This document shows positions 25,168-34,638 of a stretch of 64,000 bases of DNA, one piece after another (position 1 is the first letter of the stretch; each line of letters begins with the position of its first letter). This stretch comes from Bondarzewia mesenterica. Lineage: Eukaryota > Basidiomycota > Agaricomycetes > Russulales > Bondarzewiaceae. The DNA lies in assembly GCA_004802705.1 (NCBI GenBank), contig SGPL01000005.1, positions 1 through 64,000 of the forward strand, given 5' to 3'. The notes under the pieces were generated by a model. The model ran no database searches and was not told the origin of the DNA. It saw only the letters and a list, made by a program, of their open reading frames with translations. The position numbers were made by a program, and so were the translations under genes.

Positions 25168-25568
25168 GTAGTTCGCACCTACCATTTTTGCTAGCTGGGG
25201 TGTTGTTATCAATGACGAGTACAGCCGTGGCAGGGTCCAGATTGTCTTGGGCGCAGGAACCGGCTAGCAAAGCTAACATGAATTTTGTGGCATGCGTTGT
25301 GTTTCTCGTCGAACAAATCATGGGAGAAAGAGTGAGCAACTGGCAGTGCAGCAACAGGAAGTGACACGGTGTGACCATATGCGTGTACAAGATCAGCGCA
25401 ACTCTGAATCTCAGCGAAACCGATCGGCTGGGACGAAGTGATTCCATTTTAAACTCAAATAATGCACAATAGGAGACAGTATGAAGGAAAGCCCGAGAGA
25501 ACCGTCACAAATCAATCATACAGATCCTCATATGAGCGCGATGTTCAAGTTACAAGTCATGCCAGAAT
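25168..25568. other. Spacer upstream of the Ser/Pro-rich gene
   Basis: About 400 bases between two minus-strand genes; it should hold the 3' end of the oxygenase transcript and the promoter of the next gene. An open frame at 25142-25447 has no homology signal. Confidence 0.4.
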
Positions 25569-27209
25569 TCAGTTGTAATGCTTCACACGGATCCCATGCA
25601 AAACCTCTTCCTCAACGCCGTCTTCGTTACCCTTCTTCAAATCGCTGGTGCCATAAGCCGCAGTCCTTGCCTTCCTCCACTCTTCCATCATAGGTGCCTG
25701 GCCTTCTGGAGCCCGCCGGGTCACCCCGACCCGTTGCAGAAGGGGACTCTCCATGAGAGGCTCCAAACGCACGTCGTCATCAGCGTAGCAGAAGTAGAAT
25801 ACGCCGAGCCTGTTGAGACCGCGTTGGTCTTCCGGTGGCTGGACGACGCGGTGGATTGCAGACTTGTAATACCCTCCGGAGAGCATTTCCAGGCTATCCC
25901 CGCAGTTGATGACCTGGACATAGCGAAGAGTCGATAAGTGTCAGGAACATAGACATCAGATCAGAGAGTCATACCAAAGCGTTGTCCATATGCTTCACCC
26001 AACGCCATTTACCATCGGCGTCACGAATCTGGAGCGCACTGATTGGCTGACTCCATAGAACACTCAGAGAAGTCTGGTCTGTCAACAGACATTGCTGTCA
26101 TCTGCATCAGACACTGGAAAATTGCGGACCTGCGTGCCCCTTCAACCAGACATTTTCTGTCTGTATTTCCTCTTCGTCGGGACGTGGATGACTGTAGTGA
26201 CACATGGGTATAGAGGTTCGAACCCATGATTGTGGAAATCAAAGTGCCTTACTACATCATGAAGCGGCCTATAGGAAATTTAGACTGGAATGCACATGTC
26301 ATGGTCAATACATCTCACTTACAGTATGCGTTGTTTTTATCTTCGAAGCTATGCTTTCGGACAAGAGCGTCCTCGGGCAGCTCAAGCCCTAAGGCTAACA
26401 AACTAAACATGGATGAGGATCAGAACGAGGGCGCACTTCGGTACAGAACTTGAGTATCTCGCTCACCGTTCAACGTCGTGCAAAACTTCGACATGATTGA
26501 AATGAATGAAAGATTGTATTTCTGGTAAGAACGGGCGCACAGCCGCTGGGTGCTCTTTGAGGTTGACATTCCGATTGACTGGAGCACCGTTTGCCAGTGA
26601 GCGAAAGGCATGGGATGATAACAACACAAACTCTGCGCTGACGATTGTAGTGTTCAATTCGGTCTCTAACGCCGTTCGCGATGTGCTACGGCTCCAGATG
26701 AGCCCATGTTGCCAGCAACAGCTAGATGAAAACATACCCAATACTGGAGGGGTTTGTATCCCATGAACGTCCCCGTCTCCTTTATCTTAGCCTCGTATAA
26801 TTTCTTCTCTTCTGGAGAGACCTGAGTGAACGGGACGGCGGCGATGTCGAAGATACGCTCATTCTAGATGGGTACAGATAAAGCCATCATAAAAGGTTCA
26901 TATATGCGCAAGACCAGTCATAAATATAGATACCTGAGCTTTGTCCAGTCCATGGTTGATCACATAGAAGAAGCCTTGCCTGTGCATCGCGTCCCGAGCT
27001 TTGATGACGGCTTCTGCCTGGCCTTCCGGCGTCTTGGCCTTTGCTAGGTCGATCACTGCGAGATCAGTCCATTCGACTGGTGATAATGATGGGTGGACGA
27101 GCTGAGACACAACAGGATAAATCCAGTATTACGGGAAAAACTCACGATCTGCAGTGGTAGCCTTTGCAGCTATCCAGCGGGGTGCAAACGGCAAGGTCAC
27201 AGCAGGCAT
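25569..27209 (-). CDS. 2-oxoglutarate/Fe(II)-dependent dioxygenase (isopenicillin N synthase-like)
   Basis: Non-haem iron oxygenase with N-terminal DIOX_N and C-terminal 2OG-Fe(II) domains; members oxidise small molecules, often secondary metabolites. Ten exons: 27209-27146, 27076-26934, 26863-26738, 26685-26643, 26578-26467, 26402-26323, 26268-26256, 26191-26130, 26078-25975, 25913-25569, in phase, 363 aa. Visible: LAVIDLAKA, RQGFFYVINHGLD, the iron-binding His-x-Asp in LKGHADQTSLSVLW, the distal His in SAIHRVVQPP and the 2OG-binding Arg region RGLNRLGVFYF. The HAD motif is split between exons 8 and 9. Exon 7 is a 13-nt microexon. Cytosolic by lack of a signal peptide. The start comes from the splice chain; the exon starting at 27076 has no ATG of its own. 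Substrate cannot be inferred. Confidence 0.92.
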
Positions 27210-28309
27210 ACGTGGAAGAGGCAGGTCTCAGTCACTGAAGTGTTTGTATCAGATTTTTTACCACTTGCAGAGAATCCTTGAGACTTGACAAGCAGCCAGT
27301 CAGCCTAAGAGAGGGGATGCAGCGCATTGAAGCATGATGCTTGGTTAAATATAGGGGATCCAGGTGTCTCGATTGTTCTCCGGCATGGGAATAGGTGTGA
27401 GCAAGCACTGCTGGTCTATTGCGCAATCTCGATGAGAAACTACTCATAATGGTTGTGGTGAAGGAATGGGATTCCGAGTGCGCCGTGCTGGTCTGACCGA
27501 TAAGATTAGATTGTAAATATTTGCCTTGACTCGTGCAGAGTTGAGGCGGTCCGTCAACGTTTCAACGTCTTACTTGCGTCTTACAGTTCTGTCACCAACT
27601 GTCACTGTGCCGAACAGCCAACGCAATTTTCGGGTGGGATTCTCAGCACTATCGAACACCACCGAACGTCACATCAATCCATCCAGATTAATCGATCGAT
27701 GATCAGAACCTGGATTTTTTTTTCAAGTAGAATCTCTGGCAGCTGGCCCTAGGGCCTAAATAGACTGGTGACCAAGTCTCTAGATAGCGGGCGCAGTGAC
27801 GGACATGTCGAGTATTGCGTATCTAGAGGCCCTAACGCTAAGCGCTTACCCCCGACAACCGTTCGCAGATTTCTCTATATACTGCATCTTGAAGTACGAC
27901 TTATGCAAGACAGGCCCACGAGTTCCACGCGACATTCAATGCTCACCACCTGGCCATATGGCCAGCTAGCCATTGTCACCCACTGGCCGCAGCCATGAGT
28001 ATATCAGGCGCTGAGGCCAGCGCTGATCAGACTGTCAAACAGAGCTTATCCTGCAACAGGGGCTTACAGGTGACCGCCTGAGATGTGTATGTATAACACT
28101 TACGGCCGGCACTTGCTATAGAGCTTCAAGCTTCATGGTCTATAAAAGTCAGGCGTTAAGTATGTGCACCGCCATCTCATTGCCTCGTCCGGTATATCTA
28201 TCTCAGCCTTCAACCCCACGTCGTGATCGGTGACTCTTCCCCGCTTGACCCCATCTCCGAATCAACCCTCTCGTCTCCCAAATTCCGTGTTCTCATTATT
28301 GTCGATATC
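27210..28309. promoter_or_regulatory. Divergent intergenic region with a TATA box
   Basis: About 1.1 kb between two divergent genes. No supported coding region. Near the plus-strand gene there is a TATA box; the rest has no recognisable element. Confidence 0.5.
28141..28148 (+). promoter_or_regulatory. TATA box of the DUF6593 gene
   Basis: TATAAAAG lies 169 bases upstream of the ATG at 28310 on the same strand. The leader would be about 140 nt. Confidence 0.55.
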
Positions 28310-29025
28310 ATGTCCGATCCATCCATCTTCACCTTCTCTCTTCAACCTGACAATCCGTGTAATACCACTCTCGTCGACGAAGATGGAGCCCAGGTCTACG
28401 CCGTTCAGACCGATTTCAGCGATGAGAAGAAACCAAAGACCCGCGTGTGCGACGCGTTGGGATACTGCATCGCGGAATGGATCTGGCGAGATACACGCTC
28501 AGATCTGTTGACGTTGCGGGATAGACCACAGATCCCTGCCAGCGCGTGGTTGCACAAGAGCCTCGTGCCAATTAAAGAGTGAATCCCCCATATCGTGAAG
28601 TTTGTCATATTGGTCTTTACAGCGTTTACTTCGCAGCACTGTCTCTTTCGAAGACGACCTCGGGCGGAAAATATAAATGGAAGAACAACTCTCCGGGTGT
28701 CTACCCACAGGTCTGCTTTCATTGTCTCTCACCTTGTCACGTCGGTCAAGATTTCATCGCTCATTTTTATCTGCAGCTATTCTCCGCCGAATCGAAGGAA
28801 CGACCCATTGCTCGTTTCAGGCCCGCATTGAAGAACCCTGAAGGACGAAAGTTTCCTCCCCTCCAGCCAGCTCAGCTCTTGCTCGACGCGCGGGCGGACG
28901 AGATTCGCGATATGGTCATAGTCTCCTTCCTCCTTCTCGAGCGTCGTCGCCGTGAGGCCAGTACCGAGTCCGAAAATCGTGCATCGGCAATCGCAGTGCC
29001 GCTGGTTACGACTATTGTGAAATAG
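28310..29025 (+). CDS. DUF6593 domain protein, one frame break
   Basis: Member of a family (DUF6593) abundant in mushroom-forming fungi and without known function. Exons: 28310-28578, 28637-28710, 28777-29025. Conserved blocks: PSIFTFSLQPDNPCNTTLVD, VCDALGYCIAEWIWRD, SWLHKSLVP, TVSFEDDLGRK, KYKWKNNSPG, RPIARF and EIRDMVIVSFLLLERRRR. Exon 2 is 74 nt where 73 are required: the AAAA run at 28668-28671 separates the blocks TVSFEDDLGRK and KYKWKNN into different frames, and three A would join them. The exon-length arithmetic makes this one of the clearest frame breaks in the window. Soluble, no signal peptide. Confidence 0.88.
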
Positions 29026-29915
29026 GTTGATTGTTATGTCAAGGTTCAGTGATTGTCGAACTCAAAGGACAGTGTTCTTTGTTTTGTTCTTCTTCTTGCG
29101 TACCAATCACATGTGTAAAGCAATATTCGGCTTAATCTCAGGCTAACTGCAGTCTGCGCGTCATGCTGAATTCCCTGACACCTTCGACTCTTCGCAGCGA
29201 TTCGTTCCTCCATATGCACAAATAGGTCCTTCACCCCTGAATAGGTCAGATTTGCAGCATCAGACGGCCTACAGTTGTCGGCTGATACTGAGCAGAAGAA
29301 ATGCAGTGACTTCAGCTCGCAGCTATACGACGACACCACCGGTGCCGGTGAGTCATTCTATGTGACGTTTCGCGAAGTGTCCCACTTCCGCCTGATAACG
29401 TTTTGTCATGTTAGGATGAGTAACGCAAGCCATGCATATCGACAAGCGAGTGGGGTCTCATGTCGTTCTGAAGACTTCATCTTCATCCGATTGCACTGAG
29501 GCTCAGGAGACTCAGACCCATGCCCTCTTCATGTTCTCGCAATTAATTACCCTGCGATTCATGATTCAGTCAAGTGCGGCGCAGTCTGTTTAGTGTGTAC
29601 GGCGTGGATGATCCATTTCGAAAGAAGACTTGCCAAGGCTTCCTAATGTCGTGAGTAAGCACGCCCATGCGAAATTCTAGCTGTATGTGTGGATAAGCTC
29701 ACGCCTTCGTGCGATCTTCCTCGCGTTCTACGTCGAACACAGTCGGTTTACTAAAATCTGGACGTTGCCGTGGCGAGCTCTTACTAATCTGACTTCGAGG
29801 ACGATATAATCTCACGTCCGTGATTTTTGCACAGTGCGCCCAGAAGACTCATTCTCATTCATTAGACATCGCCTCGATCGTCTCGAGGCATATATCCACA
29901 CCACACACCATCCAA
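29026..29915. promoter_or_regulatory. Upstream region of the second OYE gene
   Basis: About 890 bases with only short unsupported frames. It presumably holds the 3' end of the DUF6593 transcript and the promoter of the OYE copy B gene. Confidence 0.4.
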
Positions 29916-31261
29916 ATGTCGAGCACTAAATCCAAGCTATTCCAGCCCGTCACCGTAGGCAATCTCACACTCCAACACAGGGTGGTCATGGCCCCTCTTA
30001 CGCGCCTCCGTGCCTCCCCAGAACACGTCCACCTCGACATGGCTACAGAGTATTACGCGCAGCGCGCGTGCATGCCCGGCACGCTCCTCATCACAGAGGC
30101 CACCTTTATCGCGGCCAAAGCCGGCGGCTTCGCGCAGGCCCCGGGCATCTGGTCCGACGCGCAAATCGCAGCATGGAGAAAGGTGAGTTCTCCACGCGTG
30201 ACCGTCGTGTGTTCGCGGGTTGCTGAGTCTATGGTCTGGTCTGGTTGCGGGGATGCGTTGGATTTTTATGACGATACTGTCTGTAGGTGACAGATGCCGT
30301 GCATGCCAAGGACTCTTTCATATTCCTGCAGCTGTGGGCCATCGGACGCTGTGCCGAACCCGCACAGCTGGCGAGCGAGGACCCGTCGTTTCCGTACGTC
30401 TCCGCGGGCGATATCCAACTCACGGGAAAGGACCGCCCTCCGCGCCCGATGACCGTGGAAGAGATTAAGGAATACGTCCAGCTGTACGCGACTGCGGCGT
30501 CAAACGCGGTCCACAGGGCGGGGTTCGACGGCGTGGAGGTTCACGCGGCAAATGGGTATTTGCCCGATCAGTTCCTCCAAGATGTGTCGAATAATCGCAC
30601 GGACCAGTACGGAGGGTCCGTCGAGAACAGGGCGAGGTTCGTCTTGGAAGTCCTCGATGCTGTGGTCAAGGCCGTCGGTGAGAAGGCGGTTGGCATCCGG
30701 TTCAGTCCGTGGGCGAAATTCCTAGGTGAATCTGACATGGGCTTTCAACTTTGTAAGGTCAAATCTCACCTGGGATGATACACCAGATATGCGCATGCGG
30801 GATCCGATTCCCACGTTTTCACATGTTATCACGCGCATCCGCGACGAATATCCTGACATTGCTTACCTCCACCTCGTCGAACCTGGGATATCGGGCTTCA
30901 TGACGAGCGAACGCGAGGAGGGGGAGTCGAACGATGTCTTCCGGGCGATCTGGAGTCCCAAACCGTTGCTCAGTGCGGGCGGGTATACGAGGGAAGACGC
31001 CATCAGGGCGGCGGATGAGAAGGGAGTGCTCGTGGTTTTTGGACATTACTTCATCTCGAACGTGAGTGCGCCTTTCCCACAGCCCTTGTCGTTTCGTGGG
31101 AATGGCATCTCACGGAGGATCACCTGACTTTGTAGCCCGACCTCGTTTTGAGGTTGAAGAAGGACATTCCTTTGACGCCCTTTGGAAAAGGCCCTTTCTA
31201 TATTCCCAAGTCTCATGTTGGGTACACTGACTGGCCTTTTGCGACTGACAGCAGGATATGA
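29916..31261 (+). CDS. Old Yellow Enzyme family NAD(P)H:flavin oxidoreductase, copy B (intact active site)
   Basis: Paralogue of the gene at 843 with the same four-exon structure and identical intron phases: 29916-30182, 30287-30725, 30787-31061, 31136-31261, 368 aa. Landmarks: KLFQPVTVGN, VVMAPLTRLRAS, YYAQRA, YLPDQFLQD, DQYGGSVENR, HLVEPG and GGYTRE. The substrate-binding motif reads His-Ala-Ala-Asn-Gly-Tyr, so both His and Asn plus the proton-donor Tyr are present, unlike copy A. An in-frame upstream ATG at 29820 would add 32 residues; the internal start matches copy A and the family N-terminus. FMN-binding ene-reductase, cytosolic; substrate unknown. Confidence 0.95.
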
Positions 31262-32336
31262 TACAAAGATTGTATTAGACAGCTGCCAGATCTTTGATCG
31301 ACCTTTTTGACCGCACATCCTGGTCCAAGTATCTGAGAATTGTCTACGGAGAGGAACAAAATCATGTCATGTGTCAGAGGGTCATGACCAAGGGTTTTCC
31401 GTATTAGGCAAGTCTTCAAGAACTTGATGAGACTTGACCATGCCCTCGGGAGATGTCGATTGAACTTCTGGCTTGCTTCCTGTCTGATCCAAACATGACG
31501 GCACGGAGAGCAGTTTTCATCCGCATGCTGCTTCAGATTTGCTTCAGATCAAATGTATTACTTTTTGCCCCTTCCCTCAGACGATTGGGTCAGTTCGCCT
31601 GTCAGTTCGCAATGTTTCAAAGAACGGGTTACACAAGATGGACGGCACGTCGGACAATCAATACAAATGCGCGTACGCAGAGATATAGGCGTATCGCTTT
31701 TTCGTAAAAGTACAGTATGTGGCTGTTGCAACTCAATGCAAACATCGTTCCACCTCCGGAATACTGCCTCCAAATTCGGATACGGTCGCCTCATCATTAC
31801 TATTTTTGCGGATAAAACGGAGCCCATCGCGACGCAGCATTCAAGTTTCCGTGCACATTTCAAGGACTGAATCTCCTAAGACTACCAAACATATTTCGTT
31901 CGCAATGTGATGGGCATATAGCCTCTGTAAAATGAGCACAGTAGACAATGCTCAAGAGTCTCACCTGCTACTGCGAATCTCCAGGTCTGACGACGCGGTG
32001 ACGACGAAACCCTACTGTAAAGGGACGATCGTTCGACTCCATGACTGCTAGAAGTGGTTCGAGAACGAAAACGTAGCCAATGAGAAGAGGAAACGACGAA
32101 GGCACCATGAATCCCCAACACTAAGAGTTCGGTTCACAGCCGAAACCGAATCACTCTCACTTTGTCCGATTGGCCCGTGACGCAAACACTAGGGGGATCG
32201 AACAACCCCTGATTCCCACGAATCTCACCAGCATACTTAAACCACCAAGATGCAGCTGACTATCCCAACTGCTCCCCCTCTTCTTCCCATCAACCCCCGC
32301 CTTCTTCTCTCCATATTATTATAATATATCTCCATC
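31262..32336. other. Intergenic region
   Basis: About 1.1 kb between two plus-strand genes. Small frames at 31453-31910 on both strands have no support. It should contain the promoter of the next gene. Confidence 0.4.
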
Positions 32337-32948
32337 ATGCACGCCATCCGCTTCGCTAGCAAACACATCCACACCCGCACCTTCTCCCAGACGTTGCGCG
32401 CAAACACTACTCAGACGCGCTCCTTCTACTCCCCCTTCGCCGTTCTCTCCCAGGGTTCGCCCTCGCCTTCCACCACCACCCCCTCCTCATCATATGAGAA
32501 GCAGACCGATGCAGTTCTTGAGGAGGAGCACAGCGCGCGTACCGTCTACGTTGTTTCTGAGCCCGACCCCTCGGACCGCCCGTACACCGTGCCCGCCGGC
32601 GCGTACCCCACCTCGCTGCCCTACGTCAAGTTCTCCCAGACCGAAGCACCGGAGGCCCGTAGTGCCCAAGTGAGTTCGGCTAGCTCTAACGTTGCACATC
32701 CCAACCTTACCCGGCGAGTGCCGCAAAACCTAGCGGGCGTAGGCGATAGTGGTGCGGTGCGATACAGGGACGCGCCGGGAGCCATGGGCGTTAAGGGCGG
32801 TAGCTTCGGAGGCCTGGGTCTGATGGATGAAGCTTCGACGGAGAAGGCGCAGGAGGAGTTGGCGAGTCGCAATCCGCAACCGCTCGGAGAAGTCGCGGAG
32901 GAATACTCTAAACTTGGTCTCGAGGGGGCGTGGAGGGCTAGGAAGTGA
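32337..32948 (+). CDS. Small intronless protein with a probable mitochondrial presequence
   Basis: Single-exon frame of 203 codons plus stop. The first 30 residues (MHAIRFASKHIHTRTFSQTL, then RSFY) are Arg/Ser/Thr-rich without acidic residues, as in a mitochondrial targeting peptide. Then come a Ser/Thr/Pro linker, RTVYVVSEPDPSDRPYTVPA, GAYPTSLPYVKF, a Gly-rich patch (GVKGGSFGGLGLMDEAS) and a C-terminal helix (PLGEVAEEYSKLGLEGAWRA). The codon pattern looks coding and the ATG follows an AT-rich leader. I do not recognise a named family; the overall look is of a conserved basidiomycete mitochondrial protein, but that is inference. Confidence 0.75.
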   Translation: MHAIRFASKHIHTRTFSQTLRANTTQTRSFYSPFAVLSQGSPSPSTTTPSSSYEKQTDAVLEEEHSARTVYVVSEPDPSDRPYTVPAGAYPTSLPYVKFSQTEAPEARSAQVSSASSNVAHPNLTRRVPQNLAGVGDSGAVRYRDAPGAMGVKGGSFGGLGLMDEASTEKAQEELASRNPQPLGEVAEEYSKLGLEGAWRARK

Positions 32949-34638
32949 GCAGGCATGTCGCATCAGACTCGACGAGGGAGGCACCCCATGGACTTTTGGC
33001 ATCACGTTTTCTCATCATCGCTTTTGCAACGAAAAAGTGTACGATATTATTTCTCGACGTCGCGCATAGAGCTCTCTGTAATCCTCTTCTTGTACATCCA
33101 GTTTTGATCACGCACGGTTTCTTTATCACGTCTTCATGGTCTTCGAAATGCAGTTTCCTTTTGAAACCTCTTGAGTTGCGCTCGAAGGACGTTGCCGTAA
33201 AACACCAGACACTCTAGTCTGCTCTGGACATCCCAACGTCGCGTCGCATGTCCACTGCAACTCAGGCCAGGCGTGCCTAGTACGTATGCACTTTGTGCGC
33301 GCGGCACAGCGTTACGGGCCTGCGCAAAGAACTTACTGCATGGAGCTCACGTATCCAGACGTATCCTCACACATTACGGCCTTCCGTATTCGTGAGCTCA
33401 TGAGGACGAGACACGCACATGAATATTTGAATTTCTCCAAGTATCCGTCGACGCGACCCGCACCAGCCCGCACCCAATATCCACATCGTCGCGCGGATGG
33501 CCGCCCGCGGTCCGTCGACGATGCGGGGCAGAGCTGAAACACGTCACACGTGAAGTGGGGTATATTTAGTCACGTGATTTGACCCCAAGAATCGGCCTTG
33601 TCAGATCGAGTGGGTTCCCGAACTCGCTGCGCCCTCTACTGTAGTGCTTCCGAATGTCCGCTCGTCGATCGTCCCATGTCGTTCAGATAAGAGAGACACT
33701 CGAAAAAGAGAAAAAACCGGCAAGGGTGTTGAAATTGTGAAACAATTATGATTAAATAGAGAGAGCGAACTGCTGCTATACGATAGACGAGGATGAGAGC
33801 CGCGAGACGAGGGGAAACTAAAGATCCTTGGGAAATGAAAAAGAAGGGAAATATATTGCAGAAGACCAGGAGTCGAGTATCCCGACCGTGACGCACAGCG
33901 CCAAATGAGTCTGAAAGTCAATGGGGTTATGTTGGTGATGGTGATGATGACGACGATGACGATGATGACGAGGGTAAACGTGTTCCAGATGGCCAAGTGA
34001 AGAGAGGAAAACCCAAGAAATGGACGCGAACAAGCGCGCGCTCGTCTACGTATGTATGCCTGGATGAAGACACTTACTAACCATATACACGATGAGAAAC
34101 CAAGAGCGAGAACAAGACGAGAGAGAGTATGAACGGAAGCTGCGATTGATACATCTACAAAAGAAAAGGGGAGAAGCAGAAAAGACAGAGCAAGAATGAG
34201 ATGAAAATAGGTATACGTCGTGTCCTGTGCAAGCATGCTTGATGTTGTGCGTGAGGAGGCGGGTGGGGATTGTGAAGGGCTGGATGTATGTGCAAGTGAA
34301 GCTGAAGGATAGCGGGAAACGTGCAAACGAACGGATGGTGCATCGTGCAGATGTATGTATATACGTGCCAGTTGCTGCTGTGCATCGGCCGCTCGCTTCA
34401 GAGAGCTGTCTAGTGCGGGTGACGGGATGGGATATGAGGCTTGGTGTTGGCCAGGTTATTGCAGATTAGGGTAGACGTGGGTCGTTAAAGGTCATGAAAA
34501 CATCAACGTGGACGGGCCTGAGGGTTCCAGAAATCAGCATAAAATGATAAAGCATTGACACGAAGAAAACTCACGAAGAATGATATATCGCAGTGAGAGC
34601 GTCTACCATCACGAGATATGCGGGAAGCGAGCGAGCAC
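32949..34638. other. Long convergent spacer with a pyrimidine-biased open frame
   Basis: About 1.7 kb between two facing stop codons, longer than the other convergent spacers here. It holds two CACGTG boxes (33547 and 33571) around a TATATTTA element, a GAT/GAC-rich tract (about 33930-33975) and an uninterrupted minus-strand frame of 241 codons (33601-34326) whose Ser/Leu/Phe bias follows from the CT-rich strand. I do not call a gene. Confidence 0.4.
33930..33975. repeat. Imperfect GAT/GAC trinucleotide tract
   Basis: Degenerate microsatellite of GATGAT, GACGAC and GGTGAT units in the spacer. Confidence 0.7.

Noticed and set aside
25142..25447. 101-codon minus-strand frame upstream of the Ser/Pro-rich gene
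   Set aside because: Its frame cannot be spliced in phase to the next exon, whereas the short exon at 25167-25154 can; the peptide shows no domain.
33601..34326. 241-codon minus-strand open frame with apparent membrane segments
   Set aside because: Ser/Leu/Phe bias and runs such as VIIVIVVIITITN follow from CT-rich and GAT-repeat DNA; no domain, no splice context, and it lies where the casein kinase 3' region should be.
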